This document shows positions 9,480 through 19,576 of a stretch of 53,974 nucleotides of DNA, one piece after another. The stretch is from Rhodococcus sp. JCM 9791 (lineage in GTDB: Bacteria; Actinomycetota; Actinomycetes; Mycobacteriales; Mycobacteriaceae), in contig BBEG01000003.1 of the NCBI GenBank assembly GCA_001312645.1, positions 1 to 53,974 of the forward strand, in the 5' to 3' direction. The position numbers and the translations under genes were made by a program. The notes below the pieces were generated by a model. That model searched no databases, was not told where the DNA came from, and was given only the letters and a program-made list of their open reading frames with translations. Position 1 is the first letter of the stretch; each line of letters opens with the position of its first letter.

Positions 9480-9833
9480 GTGCATACTCCGGTCGATCTC
9501 TACCTCGAAACCTGGAACGCAACCGATGACGCGACCCGTGAACGCCTACTCGCCGATCACTGGTCCGAAGCCGCCACCTACACCGACCCGATGGTCGATG
9601 TTTCCGGCCGCGACGACATCAGTGCCACGATCGCAGCGGTGCAGGCCCAGTTCCCGAGCTATGTGTTCTCGCTCGTCGGCGAAGCCGACGCGCACCATCG
9701 CCAGACGCGATTCCAGTGGGGCCTCGGTCCCGCGCACGCCGAACCGGTTGTGATCGGATTCGACGTGCTCGTCAGCGACGAGAGCGGCCGCATTCGGAGT
9801 GTCCATGGCTTCCTCGACAAGGTGCCTGCGTGA
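9480..9833 (+). CDS. nuclear transport factor 2-like / SnoaL-type protein
   Basis: Intact protein of about 117 aa with the NTF2-like cone fold pattern: an N-terminal helix DLYLETWNATDDATRERL, ADHWSEAATYTDPMVDVSG, then strands ending VIGFDVLVSDESGRI and VHGFLDKVP. GTG at 9480 is chosen because AAAGG lies 7 nt upstream; an in-frame ATG at 9430 has no ribosome-binding site. Similar proteins are isomerases, cyclases or ligand-binding proteins; no activity can be assigned. It is divergent from the hydrolase gene and convergent with the FMN reductase. Confidence 0.75.
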   Translation: MHTPVDLYLETWNATDDATRERLLADHWSEAATYTDPMVDVSGRDDISATIAAVQAQFPSYVFSLVGEADAHHRQTRFQWGLGPAHAEPVVIGFDVLVSDESGRIRSVHGFLDKVPA

Positions 9834-9845
9834 GGTCTTCGACCG

Positions 9846-10366
9846 TCACGGCCGTCGTAGCTCGACCCAGATCTGCGCCAGTGCCCGTGAGATCTCCTCG
9901 TTCCGGATGACTCCGTCGTCGTCGACGTCGTCCCGCCCCACCGGTGCGGCGATGCATGCCGTCGGGATCAGTTGTGCTCCAACGTAACCGAGGACGGTTT
10001 CAAGGGTGCTCACGGCGCCGTGCCCGCGACCCGGTGCGGCGACGTTGATCCACGCCACCGGTTTGTCGGTCATGTCGGTGCCGCCGACGGTCCAGTCCAG
10101 GAGGTTCTTGAAGCTGCCGGGCAGGGTGCCGGCGTATTCGGGTGTGCAGAACAGGACTGCGTCGCGGCTCGGATGAGTTGCCTGAGGGTGGATACTTCGT
10201 CGGGGAGTGGATCGTGGTCGTCGTCGGGGTTGAATGCCGGAAGTGCCGACAACCCTCGGTAGATCGTTGTGGTCGCTGTGGGTGGAGCCGAGTCGGCGAC
10301 CGACGCGAGGGCGGCAGCATTGGTCGAGTGCGCCCTCGTGCTCCCGGATACCAGCAGTAGGTTCAC
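9846..10366 (-). CDS. NADPH-dependent FMN reductase family protein (frameshifted)
   Basis: Flavodoxin-fold reductase of about 173 aa. The N-terminus VNLLLVSGSTRAHSTNAA is the FMN phosphate-binding loop; PALPAFNPD-like LSALPAFNPDDD and FCTPEYAGTLPGSFKNLLDW are family signatures. One base is missing near 10163, between IRAA and VLFCTPEY. A GTG start at 10366 follows GGGAGC. It may supply reduced flavin or act as a quinone or azo reductase. No adjacent partner oxygenase. Confidence 0.82.
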
Positions 10367-10690
10367 ACGATCGATGCTCCCACGGATGCTGCATCGCTCG
10401 TTCCCTGCGGTGGCACGCAGTTTCCACGCCGGTTTGTGTCGAAAACATGCCGGATGCTCGCACATACAGTCCAGCAGGCGTCCACGGTCGTCACAGTGCC
10501 AGGAACAGCTCCCGCTCTGCCCGCTCCCGGCGCCGGAGCTCCGCCCTTCGGTAGTAGCTGAGAACAGGTTTCGAGCATGATGGGGCCTGGCTCTGAGGAA
10601 TCCTGATCCTGCACTGACGTCAAGGGAGATGAGGCGTCGCAGTAGACGGACAGCTGATCTCCCGTCTTGCTCATTCGGACACGGCCTGCG
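10367..10690. other. intergenic region, nothing recognised
   Basis: About 320 bp between the FMN reductase start and the AraC 3' end, both on the minus strand. No gene-like frame, RNA or repeat is convincing. Promoter of the FMN reductase is presumably here. Confidence 0.4.
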
Positions 10691-11607
10691 CTACCGGCTC
10701 ATCGTTGCCCGGTAGTTCAGCGGTGATTCGCCCACGTGCTTCTTGAACGCGGTGCTGAACGAGCTCGCCGATCGGTAGCCCGCTGCGCGCGCCAGGGTCT
10801 CGACCGAGGTGTCGCTGGAACGCAGCGCGCGCTGGGCGACGAACATCCGCCAGTCGTGCAGGTACGCGCGTGGCGGGATGCCTGCTGCCTTGCGGAATCG
10901 CTCTGCGAAGGTCGTCCTGGACATCGAAGCGATGTGAGCAAGCTCCTCGAGTCGCCATGCCCTCTCAGGACGAGAGTGCATGGCGGTGAGGGCGGGGCGC
11001 AACGTCTCGTCGGTGCTCGCGGCGAGCCATCCCGCAGGCAGGTCCGCATCTGCAGACAGCCAGCGAATGATCTCGAGCACGAGCAGCTGGGCATGCTGCC
11101 GAACTGCGAACTCAGCGCCGGGACGACGATCGACGAGCTCATCGAAGATCCGTCGCACGTGCCGTGCAGGAATCGCCCTGCCTCATCTTCTGCTCGCGCG
11201 TGTAGCAGCGGCGGAAGCGTTCTGAGCAGGAACTCGCGGCCGACCGGGTCGAAGTCGATGCGACCACCGATCAAGGCGTCGACGTCCCCGGCGAGAGGCT
11301 CGCTCGGCAACGCCGCGGCGATATCGGGTGGCTCGACATCGCGAGGTTCATCATCACCCTGCCCGCCTTCGATCTTCAACCAGCTCCTGCCATTGAGCAC
11401 CGCGACGTCCCCAGAGCCCAGCTCGACGACTTCCGGGACCCCGTCGACTTGGAGGCGCGCGCTCCCATGGACAACGGCGATGAACTTGAGGTCGTTATCG
11501 ATCGTGCTGGCCGTGCGCCAGCGCCCCTCGACCACCGACCCGCCGGACACCGCACTGCGCACCTCGACGAAATCGAGGATTTCGGACAGGTGATCACCGC
11601 GTTCCAT
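10691..11607 (-). CDS. AraC family transcriptional regulator with N-terminal cupin (frameshifted)
   Basis: About 305 aa. The N-terminal AraC-binding/cupin-type domain includes VHGSARLQVDGVPEVVELGSGDVAVL. The C-terminus has two helix-turn-helix motifs: WRLEELAHIASMSRTTFAER with GIPPRAYLHDWRM, and VETLARAAGYRSASSFSTAF. One base is missing near 11165, after GRFLHGT. It is divergently transcribed from the SDR at 11739. The 25-bp inverted repeat between them is a probable binding site, so it likely controls that SDR and itself. Confidence 0.85.
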
Positions 11608-11631
11608 ATCCGTACTCTAGAGCAAAAAAGA

Positions 11632-11656
11632 CGGACTATTGATTATTCACAGTCCG
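11632..11656. promoter_or_regulatory. inverted repeat in AraC/SDR divergent promoter
   Basis: CGGACT (11632-11637) and AGTCCG (11651-11656) enclose an AT-rich 13-nt core in the 131-bp divergent intergenic region. Candidate operator for the AraC-type regulator or a promoter element of the SDR. Confidence 0.35.
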
Positions 11657-11738
11657 CTCCTCGGGTGCGAGTCTTGTATCAACCACGACGACCAACGCCA
11701 CAAGATCACCGAATCGCACCCCAGAAAGAAGGCACTTC

Positions 11739-12476
11739 ATGAACTCCAACCTGATCGCACTCGTCACCGGCGGGAACAAGGGCATCGGCCGAGAGATCGC
11801 AGCCCAGCTTGCGCGGCTCGGACACACCGTCATCATCGGCGCGCGGACTCAGCAACGCGGCGAGGAGGCGGCTGCACAGCTCCGTGACGAAGGCGGCGAC
11901 GTCACAGCGGTCGTCCTCGACGTCACCGACCAGGCGTCGGTTGAGGCAGCAGCTGAAGCAGTCGAGGAGCGGTACGGCCGACTGGATGCTCTGGTCAACA
12001 ATGCAGGCATCAGCAACCAGCCGGGAGCAGACTTCGCCGGCCAGCTTCCCCGTTCCGCAGACGTCGACCACGTCCGCTACGTCTTCGAGACCAACGTCTT
12101 CGGAGTCATCACCGTCACCAGCGCCTTCCTTCCACTCCTGCGAGCGTCGAAGACTCCCCGCATCGTGAACGTGTCCAGCAGTGCCGGCTCTCTATCCGCG
12201 ATCTCGGACTTCGCCAATCCGGACCCGATAGCGGTCGGCTACGTGCCCTCGAAGACGGCACTGACATCGGTCACCATGATGTATGCCCGGGACCTGCACC
12301 CGGAGGGGATCCTCGTCAACGCCGTCTGCCCCGGCTTCATCGCCACCGACCTGAACAACCACCACGGAACCGGCACTCCTCGGGACGGGGCACGCCAGGC
12401 TGTCGCAATGACCATCATCGACACCGACGGCCCCACCGGAACCTTCACCGACGTCAACGGTCCCGTCGCCTGGTAA
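11739..12476 (+). CDS. SDR family NAD(P)-dependent oxidoreductase
   Basis: Intact 245-aa short-chain dehydrogenase. Glycine motif TGGNKGIG (about residues 10-17), LDVTDQ (Asp binding adenine), NNAG, catalytic Ser in VSSSAGS, and YVPSKTA (Tyr and Lys). The insertion between NNAG and the catalytic region and the ATDLNNHHG region resemble carbonyl-reductase-like SDRs. AGAAAGAAGG precedes the ATG. It is divergent from an AraC regulator, suggesting inducible expression; the inducer and substrate are unknown. Confidence 0.92.
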   Translation: MNSNLIALVTGGNKGIGREIAAQLARLGHTVIIGARTQQRGEEAAAQLRDEGGDVTAVVLDVTDQASVEAAAEAVEERYGRLDALVNNAGISNQPGADFAGQLPRSADVDHVRYVFETNVFGVITVTSAFLPLLRASKTPRIVNVSSSAGSLSAISDFANPDPIAVGYVPSKTALTSVTMMYARDLHPEGILVNAVCPGFIATDLNNHHGTGTPRDGARQAVAMTIIDTDGPTGTFTDVNGPVAW

Positions 12477-12582
12477 TCACTACTCGCCCGAACCGCAGCT
12501 CTCCTCGCCCTGGCGCGCCAAACCGGTCAATCGATGGACAGGGTGAATCCAAGGCGCGAATTCCGACATGTCTTCCGGCACA

Positions 12583-12971
12583 TCACTTCGGATATCGAAC
12601 GCAGAACGGGTGTCCTGACGGGCTGGCATACACACGCGAGCCGCCTCGGTCGGGGGCGACGTGATCGTCCGTCGGCCGGAGCCGTCGACCACCGGCGTCG
12701 AGAACGGTCTTGTCTGCGGCAACGGCGTCATCCGTGGTGAGGTCGAAGTGGATTTGCTGGGATGCTCCGTCGGGCCACTTCGGCGTGACATGCTGCGGCG
12801 CATGCTGGATCACGATCATGGGGAATCCGTCAGTTTGCAGGAAGTGATGTGTTTCCGTCCTGGCGATCGAGCTCCTAACAAGCTGTGCCAGAACGAGCTC
12901 TCGCTCTCCAAGTCGCCGGCGTCCACGACCAGTGACGTCAGGCGAAAGTTCATGGTGTTGCTAATCGTCAT
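12583..12971 (-). CDS. VOC family protein (glyoxalase-like), frameshifted
   Basis: Small vicinal-oxygen-chelate protein of about 129 aa. N-terminal half MNFRLTSLVVDAGDLESE then FWHSLLGA; after one missing base near 12870 the frame continues TETHHFLQTDGFPMIVIQH, QQIHFDLTTDD (metal-site His region) and ASPSGHPFCVRYP, the classic glyoxalase/bleomycin-resistance C-terminal edge. The ATG at 12971 follows GGAG. It is divergent from a TetR regulator, with a long inverted repeat between them, and is therefore probably TetR-controlled. Confidence 0.75.
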
Positions 12972-12987
12972 CGTTGCACTCCATCAG

Positions 12988-13042
12988 TAAGGTGAACCCG
13001 ACTCCGGAAACGATACACATAAACGGAGTCGGGCTCACCTTA
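12988..13042. promoter_or_regulatory. 55-bp near-perfect inverted repeat between VOC and TetR genes
   Basis: Left arm TAAGGTGAACCCGACTCCG (12988-13006) and right arm CGGAGTCGGGCTCACCTTA (13024-13042) are reverse complements with one mismatch in 19, separated by 17 AT-rich bases. It fills almost the whole divergent intergenic region. This is the expected place and form for a TetR-family operator controlling both genes. Overlap with both promoters is likely. Confidence 0.7.
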
Positions 13043-13054
13043 CGGAGGATCAAC

Positions 13055-13635
13055 TTGTCGTCACCACGCCCGTTGCGCGCCGATGCCCGCCGCAACCGCG
13101 AAGCGCTCCTCACTGCTGCGCGAGAAGCGCTCCTTGCCGAGGACAACGTCCATGTCGACGAGATCGCGCGTCGGGCAGGCGTGTCCATCGGCACGCTGTA
13201 TCGACATTTCGACACACGTGAGGTCCTCGTCGCGGAGGTATACCGCCACGAAGTCGAAGAGCTCTGCGCGACCCCGGCTCGGCTTCTCGATCAGCACGCC
13301 CCGGATGAAGCCCTCCGCATCTTCCTGCTGCTGCTCGTGGAGCATGCGGCCGTAGGCAGGGGGATGGGTGAAGTCCTCGAGAGCATCATGGCGACCGACT
13401 CACCCGTCTACAACGACACCCGAGATGAAATGGCGTGCGCCCTGGACGAACTGATCAATGCAGGTGCAGCGGCCGGCTGATCCGCACAGGCATCAGCGGA
13501 CGCATCGTCCTGCGCGCCCTCGGCGGTATCTGCGGGATACGCACGGAAGGGTGGAGAGGCGATGCGGAGTGCATTGCCATGATTCTGTACGACGGGTTGC
13601 GGAATGCGACTGCAGAGCGGCCTGATGGGCAATAG
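13055..13635 (+). CDS. TetR/AcrR family transcriptional regulator (frameshifted near C-terminus)
   Basis: About 193 aa. N-terminal helix-turn-helix: LRADARRNREALLTAAREAL, then VDEIARRAGVSIGTLYRHF, the family hallmark, followed by REVLVAEVYRHEVEEL. Start chosen as TTG at 13055 because GGAGG lies 5-6 nt upstream and the protein then begins just before the HTH; an ATG at 12974 would translate through the operator. One base is missing near 13475, within GCCGGCTG. The ligand-binding domain gives no clue to the effector. Likely represses the divergent VOC gene and itself. Confidence 0.85.
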
Positions 13636-13900
13636 ATATCTGGCGTCGAGTAGTGAGCCATCGGGCGTCGCACCACCCTGCAGGCGGGAGGGAATTTTAG
13701 GTGCGGTGGCCGGAGCTGCCAGTAACTGAGTGTCCTGGCAGAGGGTATCGGGACGTGTTTGCTGCGGCGGATGGGTGCCTCTCGTTGGCTGCGATCAGCA
13801 GGTCGAAGGGCTATAGAGACGCGTTACGGGGTGGGGTGAATCGTAGGGTGATGCATGTATCGATCGGTAACAATCATCCGATTCGGCCGATACGCGAGGT
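13636..13900. other. intergenic region, nothing recognised
   Basis: About 265 bp after the TetR gene with no convincing gene or RNA. Confidence 0.4.
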
Positions 13901-14055
13901 ATGCACTGGATCGTCTGGCTGCTCATCGCATGGCTCGCGCTGTCGGTCGTCGCTGCCTGGTGTTCGGACGTGTGATTGCCGCACGGGACCGCCGCGAGAA
14001 GCCGCCCCCACTCGAGGACGACTCCTCCGACGAAACATGGAGAGACGCCGGATGA
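13901..14055 (+). CDS. small single-pass membrane protein (about 51 aa, frameshifted)
   Basis: Reading with one base restored near 13960 gives a short protein starting MHWIVWLLIAWLALSVVAA, a single hydrophobic helix, followed by a basic stretch VIAARDRREK and an acidic tail PLEDDSSDETW ending at TGA 14053-14055. The helix, positive-inside arginines and acidic end are typical of actinobacterial small membrane proteins and unlike shadow frames. The ribosome-binding site is poor. Function unknown. Confidence 0.55.
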
Positions 14056-14407
14056 ACCTTCGGTGCGTGGACGCGGGGTCAGAACGTGAGCACCGACATC
14101 GATCTGCCGTAACCTCAGCCATCTGATTCGGATGCCCGAATACGGACTACCCAGGCGTTCGCGAGGTCCGGCCGGTTCGGCACCGGCATGAGTACGCAGA
14201 TGCGCGGCTGGATCGCTGGCATCGCTGTGCGATCATCCAGCAGATCATCCTTCCAGCGTTTCGAGCCGTGTTGCTCGAAGCACCAAGTTCATTGCCGGAA
14301 TGAAGCAGAGCGAATCTGTCACGCCCACTACGTTCTTGCGCCGGGATACCCGATCGCGATGACACCGGCGCCCGAGAAAGCACGTTTACGGACCGGGGCC
14401 GAGCAAC
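14056..14407. other. intergenic region, nothing confident
   Basis: About 350 bp between the small membrane protein and the 3' end of the LLM gene (minus). A stretch around 14150-14310 reads like protein in one plus frame (IIQQIILPAFRAVLLEAP) but has no start codon and no recognised family. Confidence 0.4.
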
Positions 14408-15380
14408 TTATTCGACCAACGGTATGACCTCGGCGGTGAACCGCTCGAGCTGCTCCAATCCGGCTTTGAGGGACAGCTGGGGCGAGATTTCCTTACGGGT
14501 GCTGCCCGACAACGCACGAACTCGCAGCGCTATGTGAGTGACCCCGCATCGGTGAATGCAAGGATCCGCTCGGCAACCTGTTCGGGGCTGCCGACGAGGT
14601 GGATCCCGCCGTAGTCCTGTTCGGGCCCGATCTGATCGCGGAGGTCGAGTTCACACAGGGTGGTGAAGAGCCGAGGTCCTGACTGGCGCCCGTGGGTCTC
14701 GGCGTACCTTTCGATCTGTGCGATCGCCTCGCTTGCGGCCGCGGGGCTCAGGTTCGTGCCGTGGAAGCCGTCGCCGTGGGTCGCGACACGGTGCAGGCCC
14801 CGCGCGCTGCTCCCTGCAAGCAGGATCGGGATTCCGGTCGCGGGGCGTGGCTCGAAGTGGAGCGGTCCGAAGGAATAGAACTCGCCGGTGAACCCGCGCG
14901 ACGGATCGTTCCAGCAGGTGCGCAGGATATCGATGAACTCGGCCGTGGCCGAGCCGCGACGATGGAAGCGATCGCCGGCGCCGAGCGCGCGGAACTCGTT
15001 CTCTTGCCAGCCGGTACCGATGCCGGCAAGGACCCGGCCGGGGGCGAGCAGATCGAGGGATGCCCAAGACTTGGCGACGACCACCGGATTGCGGTTGGCG
15101 AGCACCAGGACCGAGGTGCCGAGTTCGATCCGATCTGTCGATCCGGCCACCAGCGCCAGCGCGACGAGCGGATCGACTGCGGGGGTGTCGAAGGCGACGG
15201 GGAATCGGCGGTCAGGGTGATCGTGCTCGGTGGTCGGGGTGAAGACCACGTGGTCGCTGGCCCAGACCGCGGTGAAGCCGAGCCGCTCGGCAGTCGTCCC
15301 CGTGATCAGGATCGATTCTCGGGAGGCGAGTGGACTGAGGTTGGGTAGCTTGATCCGAAGGTGATTGCACTTGCTGTCAC
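14408..15380 (-). CDS. F420-type LLM oxidoreductase (two frame breaks)
   Basis: About 324 aa after restoring two bases (near 15350 and 14540). Reads ITFG(I)KLPNLSPLASRE at the N-terminus, TTAERLGFTAVWASDHVVF, GTSVLVLANRNPV, GRVLAGIGTGWQENEF and PILLAGSSARGLHRVATHGD. The pattern resembles Rv2161c-type probable F420-dependent oxidoreductases of the luciferase superfamily. The GTG start overlaps the stop of the ABC binding-protein gene (GTGA), so the two are translationally coupled. Coupling to an importer suggests it acts on the imported compound or a metabolite of it. Confidence 0.82.
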
Positions 15381-16416
15381 GGTGTAACCAGTCCGCTGAT
15401 TTCGTCGAGGCGGGCAGAGGTTTCGACGTTGTCGGTGGGTACGTACTCCGCAGGACGTGAGATTCCAGAGGTTACCGATTCGATGACGGGAACCGCGAGA
15501 TCGCCGACGGCGATCGCCTGTCCGGCATCGGAAAGGAGAAACTCGACGAACAGTCGCGCCGCGTTCGGGTTGGGGGCGGTGTTGCTGATCGAGGCGAGCA
15601 TGGCGAAGCCGGTGGTCCTGTCGGGAATGACGACTTCGACGGGGGCACCGGCTTTCTGCACGGTTGACACGGTGCTGAGCGGAGCGGGTACGAAGGCCCC
15701 GACTTCACCGGCCGCGACTTGCTGGATGGCGTTGCTCACCGAATCTCCCATGGCGTAGTTCTGGACTCGCTGCAGGTCGGTGAAGTAGTCCTCGCCGAAG
15801 GAGTTGAGCCAGAAGTTGTAGACGCCTGCGGTGGCGACGCTGTTCTGCGGTGCCGCGACCAGCAGGCCGCGTTCGAGGGCGCTGCCGGTGGTCAGGTCTT
15901 CCCACGAGGCAGGGGGAGCGCCTTTGATCAGATCGGTGTTGTAGGCGATACCCCAGGGCTGTTCGAGGACCGGCACGTAATACTCGGTCTGCTCGGCGGT
16001 ATCGACCAGCTCCAGGTTGGGAATCTGCGCCGGGTCCAGCGGTGCCAGCCAGCCGTTCTCTGCCGAGTCCTCAGCGAAGACCGGATCAGGTTGCCAGAGT
16101 AAGTCGGCTCCCAACGACGCTGCCTCGGATTCGGCGGCGAATCGGGCGTTGAGGTCGGCGCTGGCCTGACGGACCACCTGGACCGTGATGGAGTATTCGT
16201 CCTCGAACGCGTCGGCCAGGCCCTGGGTGAGTTCGGCGTTGTACGCGCTGTAGACGACGACGTTGCTTCCTCCTGTGCGGCCGCGACGACCGCGTCGAAC
16301 GAGTCCATTGCCTGACTGGGGCCGTCGACGCCGTTCTCGCCGCACGCAGCGAGCAGAAGGGCAATGGTGCTGAGGGCGCCGAAGATGCGGAGTCGGCGTC
16401 GGATCGGTGACGACAT
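15377..16416 (-). CDS. ABC transporter substrate-binding lipoprotein, iron/phosphonate type (frameshifted)
   Basis: About 346 aa. Signal peptide with lipobox LLLAAC (residues about 20-25), then NVVVYSAYNAELTQGLADAF, LGADLLWQPDPVFAED, GIAYNTDLIKG, PASWEDLT and PNPNAARLFVEFLLSDAGQ. This is the class of periplasmic binding protein seen in Fe(III), polyamine/opine/phosphonate and sulfate-like importers. One base missing near 16265, after AAAQEE. Start ATG at 16416 follows GAGAGG. The iron-coordinating tyrosine pair cannot be assigned with confidence, so the ligand is open. Confidence 0.85.
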
Positions 16417-16472
16417 CGGGTGTGTACCTCTCTGGGGTGTGGACGGCAGCGCAGGTGTGTCGATGACGAGGT

Positions 16473-18262
16473 CTATCGGCGACGACTTACGAACCGGGCG
16501 AGCGACAGTGCGGCGAGTACGAACATCACCGAGATCAGACTGAGGATTCCGGCGAGGGCTGCGAGTTGCGCGTGATCGCCGCCCTCGTAGAGATCGACGA
16601 GCGTCGAACCGACGACCGGGTTCCGGGAGCCTGCCAGGATCGCGGCGGCGTTGACGTCGCCGATGATGTGGACGAAGAACAGTATTCCGGCCGAGACCAG
16701 GCCGGGCGCCATCAGCGGTAGCGTCACCCAGCGCAGCGTGCGACTCTCGCCGTGGCCGGAGGTGAAGGAGCGTCGGTGAGGTCGTTACCGACGCGGGCCA
16801 GCGCGTCGGAGGCCTGCAGCACTGCCTGGTAGAGGTAGACCGCAATGAAGGCGACCAGCAGCAGCCAGCGGGTGTTGCCGAGCCGGAACGGATCACCGGC
16901 GAAGGCGAGGACGAAGGCGACGGCCAGCACGATGTGTGACATGTTGCCGGGCAGCTTGAGTACGCCGTCGGCGGCCCGGGCCAACCACGATCGACTGCGG
17001 TATAGGTAGAGCGCGGCGAATACGGCGGCAAGGACTCCGACGATGCTACCGACGGTGCCCAGCCAGAGGCTGTTGCGCAGAGCTTCGCCGGCCGGTCCGC
17101 TGCTGGAGAGGAGCGCGCGATAGTTCTGCAGGCCGAGTTCTCCCCACTTTACGTCCGGGGTCCAGTAGCTCTGAACGGAGACGAAGAGGATCGCGGTCAG
17201 TGGTACCAGCGACATCATCAGCAGATAGCCGAGCATGCCGACGCGCGCGACGGGCCGCCAACGTCCCAGTGCCACCACCGAGTTGGACTGTCCTCGAGAT
17301 GAGATCCGGGCGTAATTCCCGTTGCGGACGCTACGCGTCTGGAGAATCCACACGACGCCGATCACCATCAGCATCACCAACCCGAGCAGCAGGGCGCCGC
17401 GGGTGTCCGGAGGATAGGAGAACTTCATCGACTGCACGATGCGGGTGGACATCACGTCGATGCCGGATCGGGTACCGAGGATGCTCGGCACCGAGTAGAT
17501 GCCGAGGCAGACCACCGTGACGAGGAAGACTGCCGACAGCGCGGCCGGTTTGATGGCCGGTAGCGTCACTGTGACGAAGGTGCGCAGCGGTGAAGAACCC
17601 GACATGCGAGCCGCTTCCTCGAGCGCGGGATCGAGGGAACGCAGCGACGCGGCCAGCGGCAGATAGGCGTAGGGAACCATGTATGCGGTGTACGCGAGAA
17701 TCACTCCGTACCAACTGAAGATGTCGAACGGGCCGCTCTCCATATGGATACCGAAGAAGCCCAGTCCATCACGGAACAAGACGTTGGCGAATCCGCTGTT
17801 GGGGGAGAGAAGGAAGGTCCAGGCGATCGAGCCCGCAATCGGCGGCACGAGTAGGGAGGCGATGGGGAGGAGTTCGCCGATGATCCCGAAGCGGGCATCG
17901 GTCCGTTCGTTCAGCCATGCGAGCATGCCACCGATGACCAGGGCCAGCGGACCTGCGGTGAACAGAATGATCGCCGTGTTGATGATCGCGGAACGGGTGC
18001 GCGAGTCGGTGAAGACGCGTTCGAGGTCGCTGAAGCCGATCACGTCGCCGTTGAGCACGAACGTGCGCCAGACCATGATGGTCAGCGGATAGAGCAGCAG
18101 TGCGCATAGGACGAGGGTGACCAGAGCGGTGACCGAATGAAGCGGCCGGTGGCGAATCTGCTGCGCCCAGCGTACATATCGAGCCGGTGCGCTCGGCCGG
18201 GTAGATCGGTCCGGCTCAGGCGACGACGCGGGGCGGTCCGCGACCGACGACGGCGTGCTCAC
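16473..18262 (-). CDS. ABC transporter permease, two-domain (frameshifted near C-terminus)
   Basis: About 596 aa with some 12 hydrophobic segments, the fused double permease architecture of FbpB/SfuB/AfuB-type importers. The cytoplasmic coupling loop is visible as EEAARMSGSSPLRTFVTVTL in the first half; the second lies across the break near 16768 and ends LRWVTLPLMAPG. A long Pro/Ser-rich N-terminus precedes the first helix. GTG start overlaps the stop of the ATPase gene (GTGA). It forms the channel for the transporter encoded with its neighbours. Confidence 0.87.
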
Positions 18263-19415
18263 CGGTGATCCTGCTCGGTGACGGTGGTCAATTCCGTGCC
18301 GTCCATGAGCCAGCAGTTGGCCGCATCGAAGCTGACCCACACCGTCGTGCCGAGCTCAGGCGCTGGAGTGTCGCTGGGACGCCACACCTCGATCGACTCA
18401 CCGGCGAGGTCGACCTGGATCCGTACTTGTGCGCCGCCGAAGACGACGTTGCGCACGGTGCCGGAGTGGACATTTGACTTCGTGACGGGCGGATCCTCGG
18501 TGATCCGGATCGACTCGGGGCGAACAACTCCGAGCACATGACTGCCGATCGGAAACGTGCGGTTCGAGACGCCGAGCATCGGGCCGAGGGCCGACTTGAA
18601 CTCCACGGTGTCGCCGTCGACTCGGGTGGCCGGCCCGTCGAACTCGTTGGTTCGTCCGACGAAGTTAGCCACGTAGCGGTTGGCCGGGCGCAAGTAGACC
18701 TCTTGGGGCGGAGCGAGTTGCTCGATCACTCCGTCGCGCAGGGTGGCGATCCGATGCCCGAGTTCCATCGCCTCGGTCTGGTCATGGGTGACGTACAGAG
18801 CGGCGAACCCGAGTTCCTGCTGCATCTCGAGCAGGTCGCCGCGGAGCTGATCACGGACCTTGGCGTCGACGTTGGACAGTGGTTCGTCGAAGAGGACGAG
18901 GTCGTTGCCCGCCACGAGGCACGGGCAAGTGCCACACGCTGTTGCTGACCACCGCTCAGCTGGCCCGGATACTGCTGCGCCAGATGCCCGACCCCGACGA
19001 GTTCGAGCACGTGTGCGACCCGTTCGGCGACGGTCGCCGTGCCCAGGTGACGTCGACGCAGTGGGTAGGCGACGTTCTTGAACACGGTCATATGCGGCCA
19101 GAGCGCGTAACTCTGGAAGACGACGCTGACCGAGCGCCGTTCGGGCGGGGTGAGCACACCTTGTGTGGAGGAGAAGACGGTGTGGCCGCCGATGTCGATC
19201 TCGCCGCTGTCGGGTTGCTCGAGTCCGGCGACGCAGCGCAGCAGTGTGGTCTTGCCGCAGCCGCTCGGACCCAGCAGCACCACGAACTCGCCGGCGTGAA
19301 CCTCTAGCGAGATCTCGTCGACCGGCGTGATCGTGGCTCCGTCCCGCCGCTGGAAGCTTTTGCTGAGATTGCTGATCGCGACCACGGCCGGACCGGTGGA
19401 CGTCATTGTGTCCAT
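18259..19415 (-). CDS. ABC transporter ATP-binding protein, iron/polyamine type (frameshifted)
   Basis: About 385 aa. Walker A GPSGCGKTT, Q-loop VFQSYALWPHMTVFKNV, signature LSGGQQQR, Walker B LVLFDEP, D-loop LSNVDAKVR, switch VTHDQTEAM, and a C-terminal TOBE-like region. One base missing near 18919, in the ALARA(L)VAG segment. Start ATG at 19415 is chosen because GAGG lies about 9 nt upstream; GTG at 19427 lacks a site. First of three transporter genes, downstream of an acyl-CoA synthetase. Confidence 0.9.
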
Positions 19416-19576
19416 GGTCTCGGGCACCTCGATTCGGGTTGCCTGATGTGATGAGAGGCAATCTATTTGACGACACGGCCGGGGTGGAACGACGTTGTGC
19501 CGATCAATGGGATCGAGGTCGGGCCCGATCCGCTGTCGTTATGACACGTCGTCGACTGCAGTGGCGGACATGGCGG

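Noticed and set aside
10736-11593. 285-codon plus-strand frame
   Set aside because: Antisense to the AraC gene and lacks motifs.
14150-14310. Protein-like plus-strand segment with IIQQIILPAFRAVLLEAP
   Set aside because: No start codon, stop upstream, about 50 codons, no recognised family. Could be a remnant but cannot be supported.
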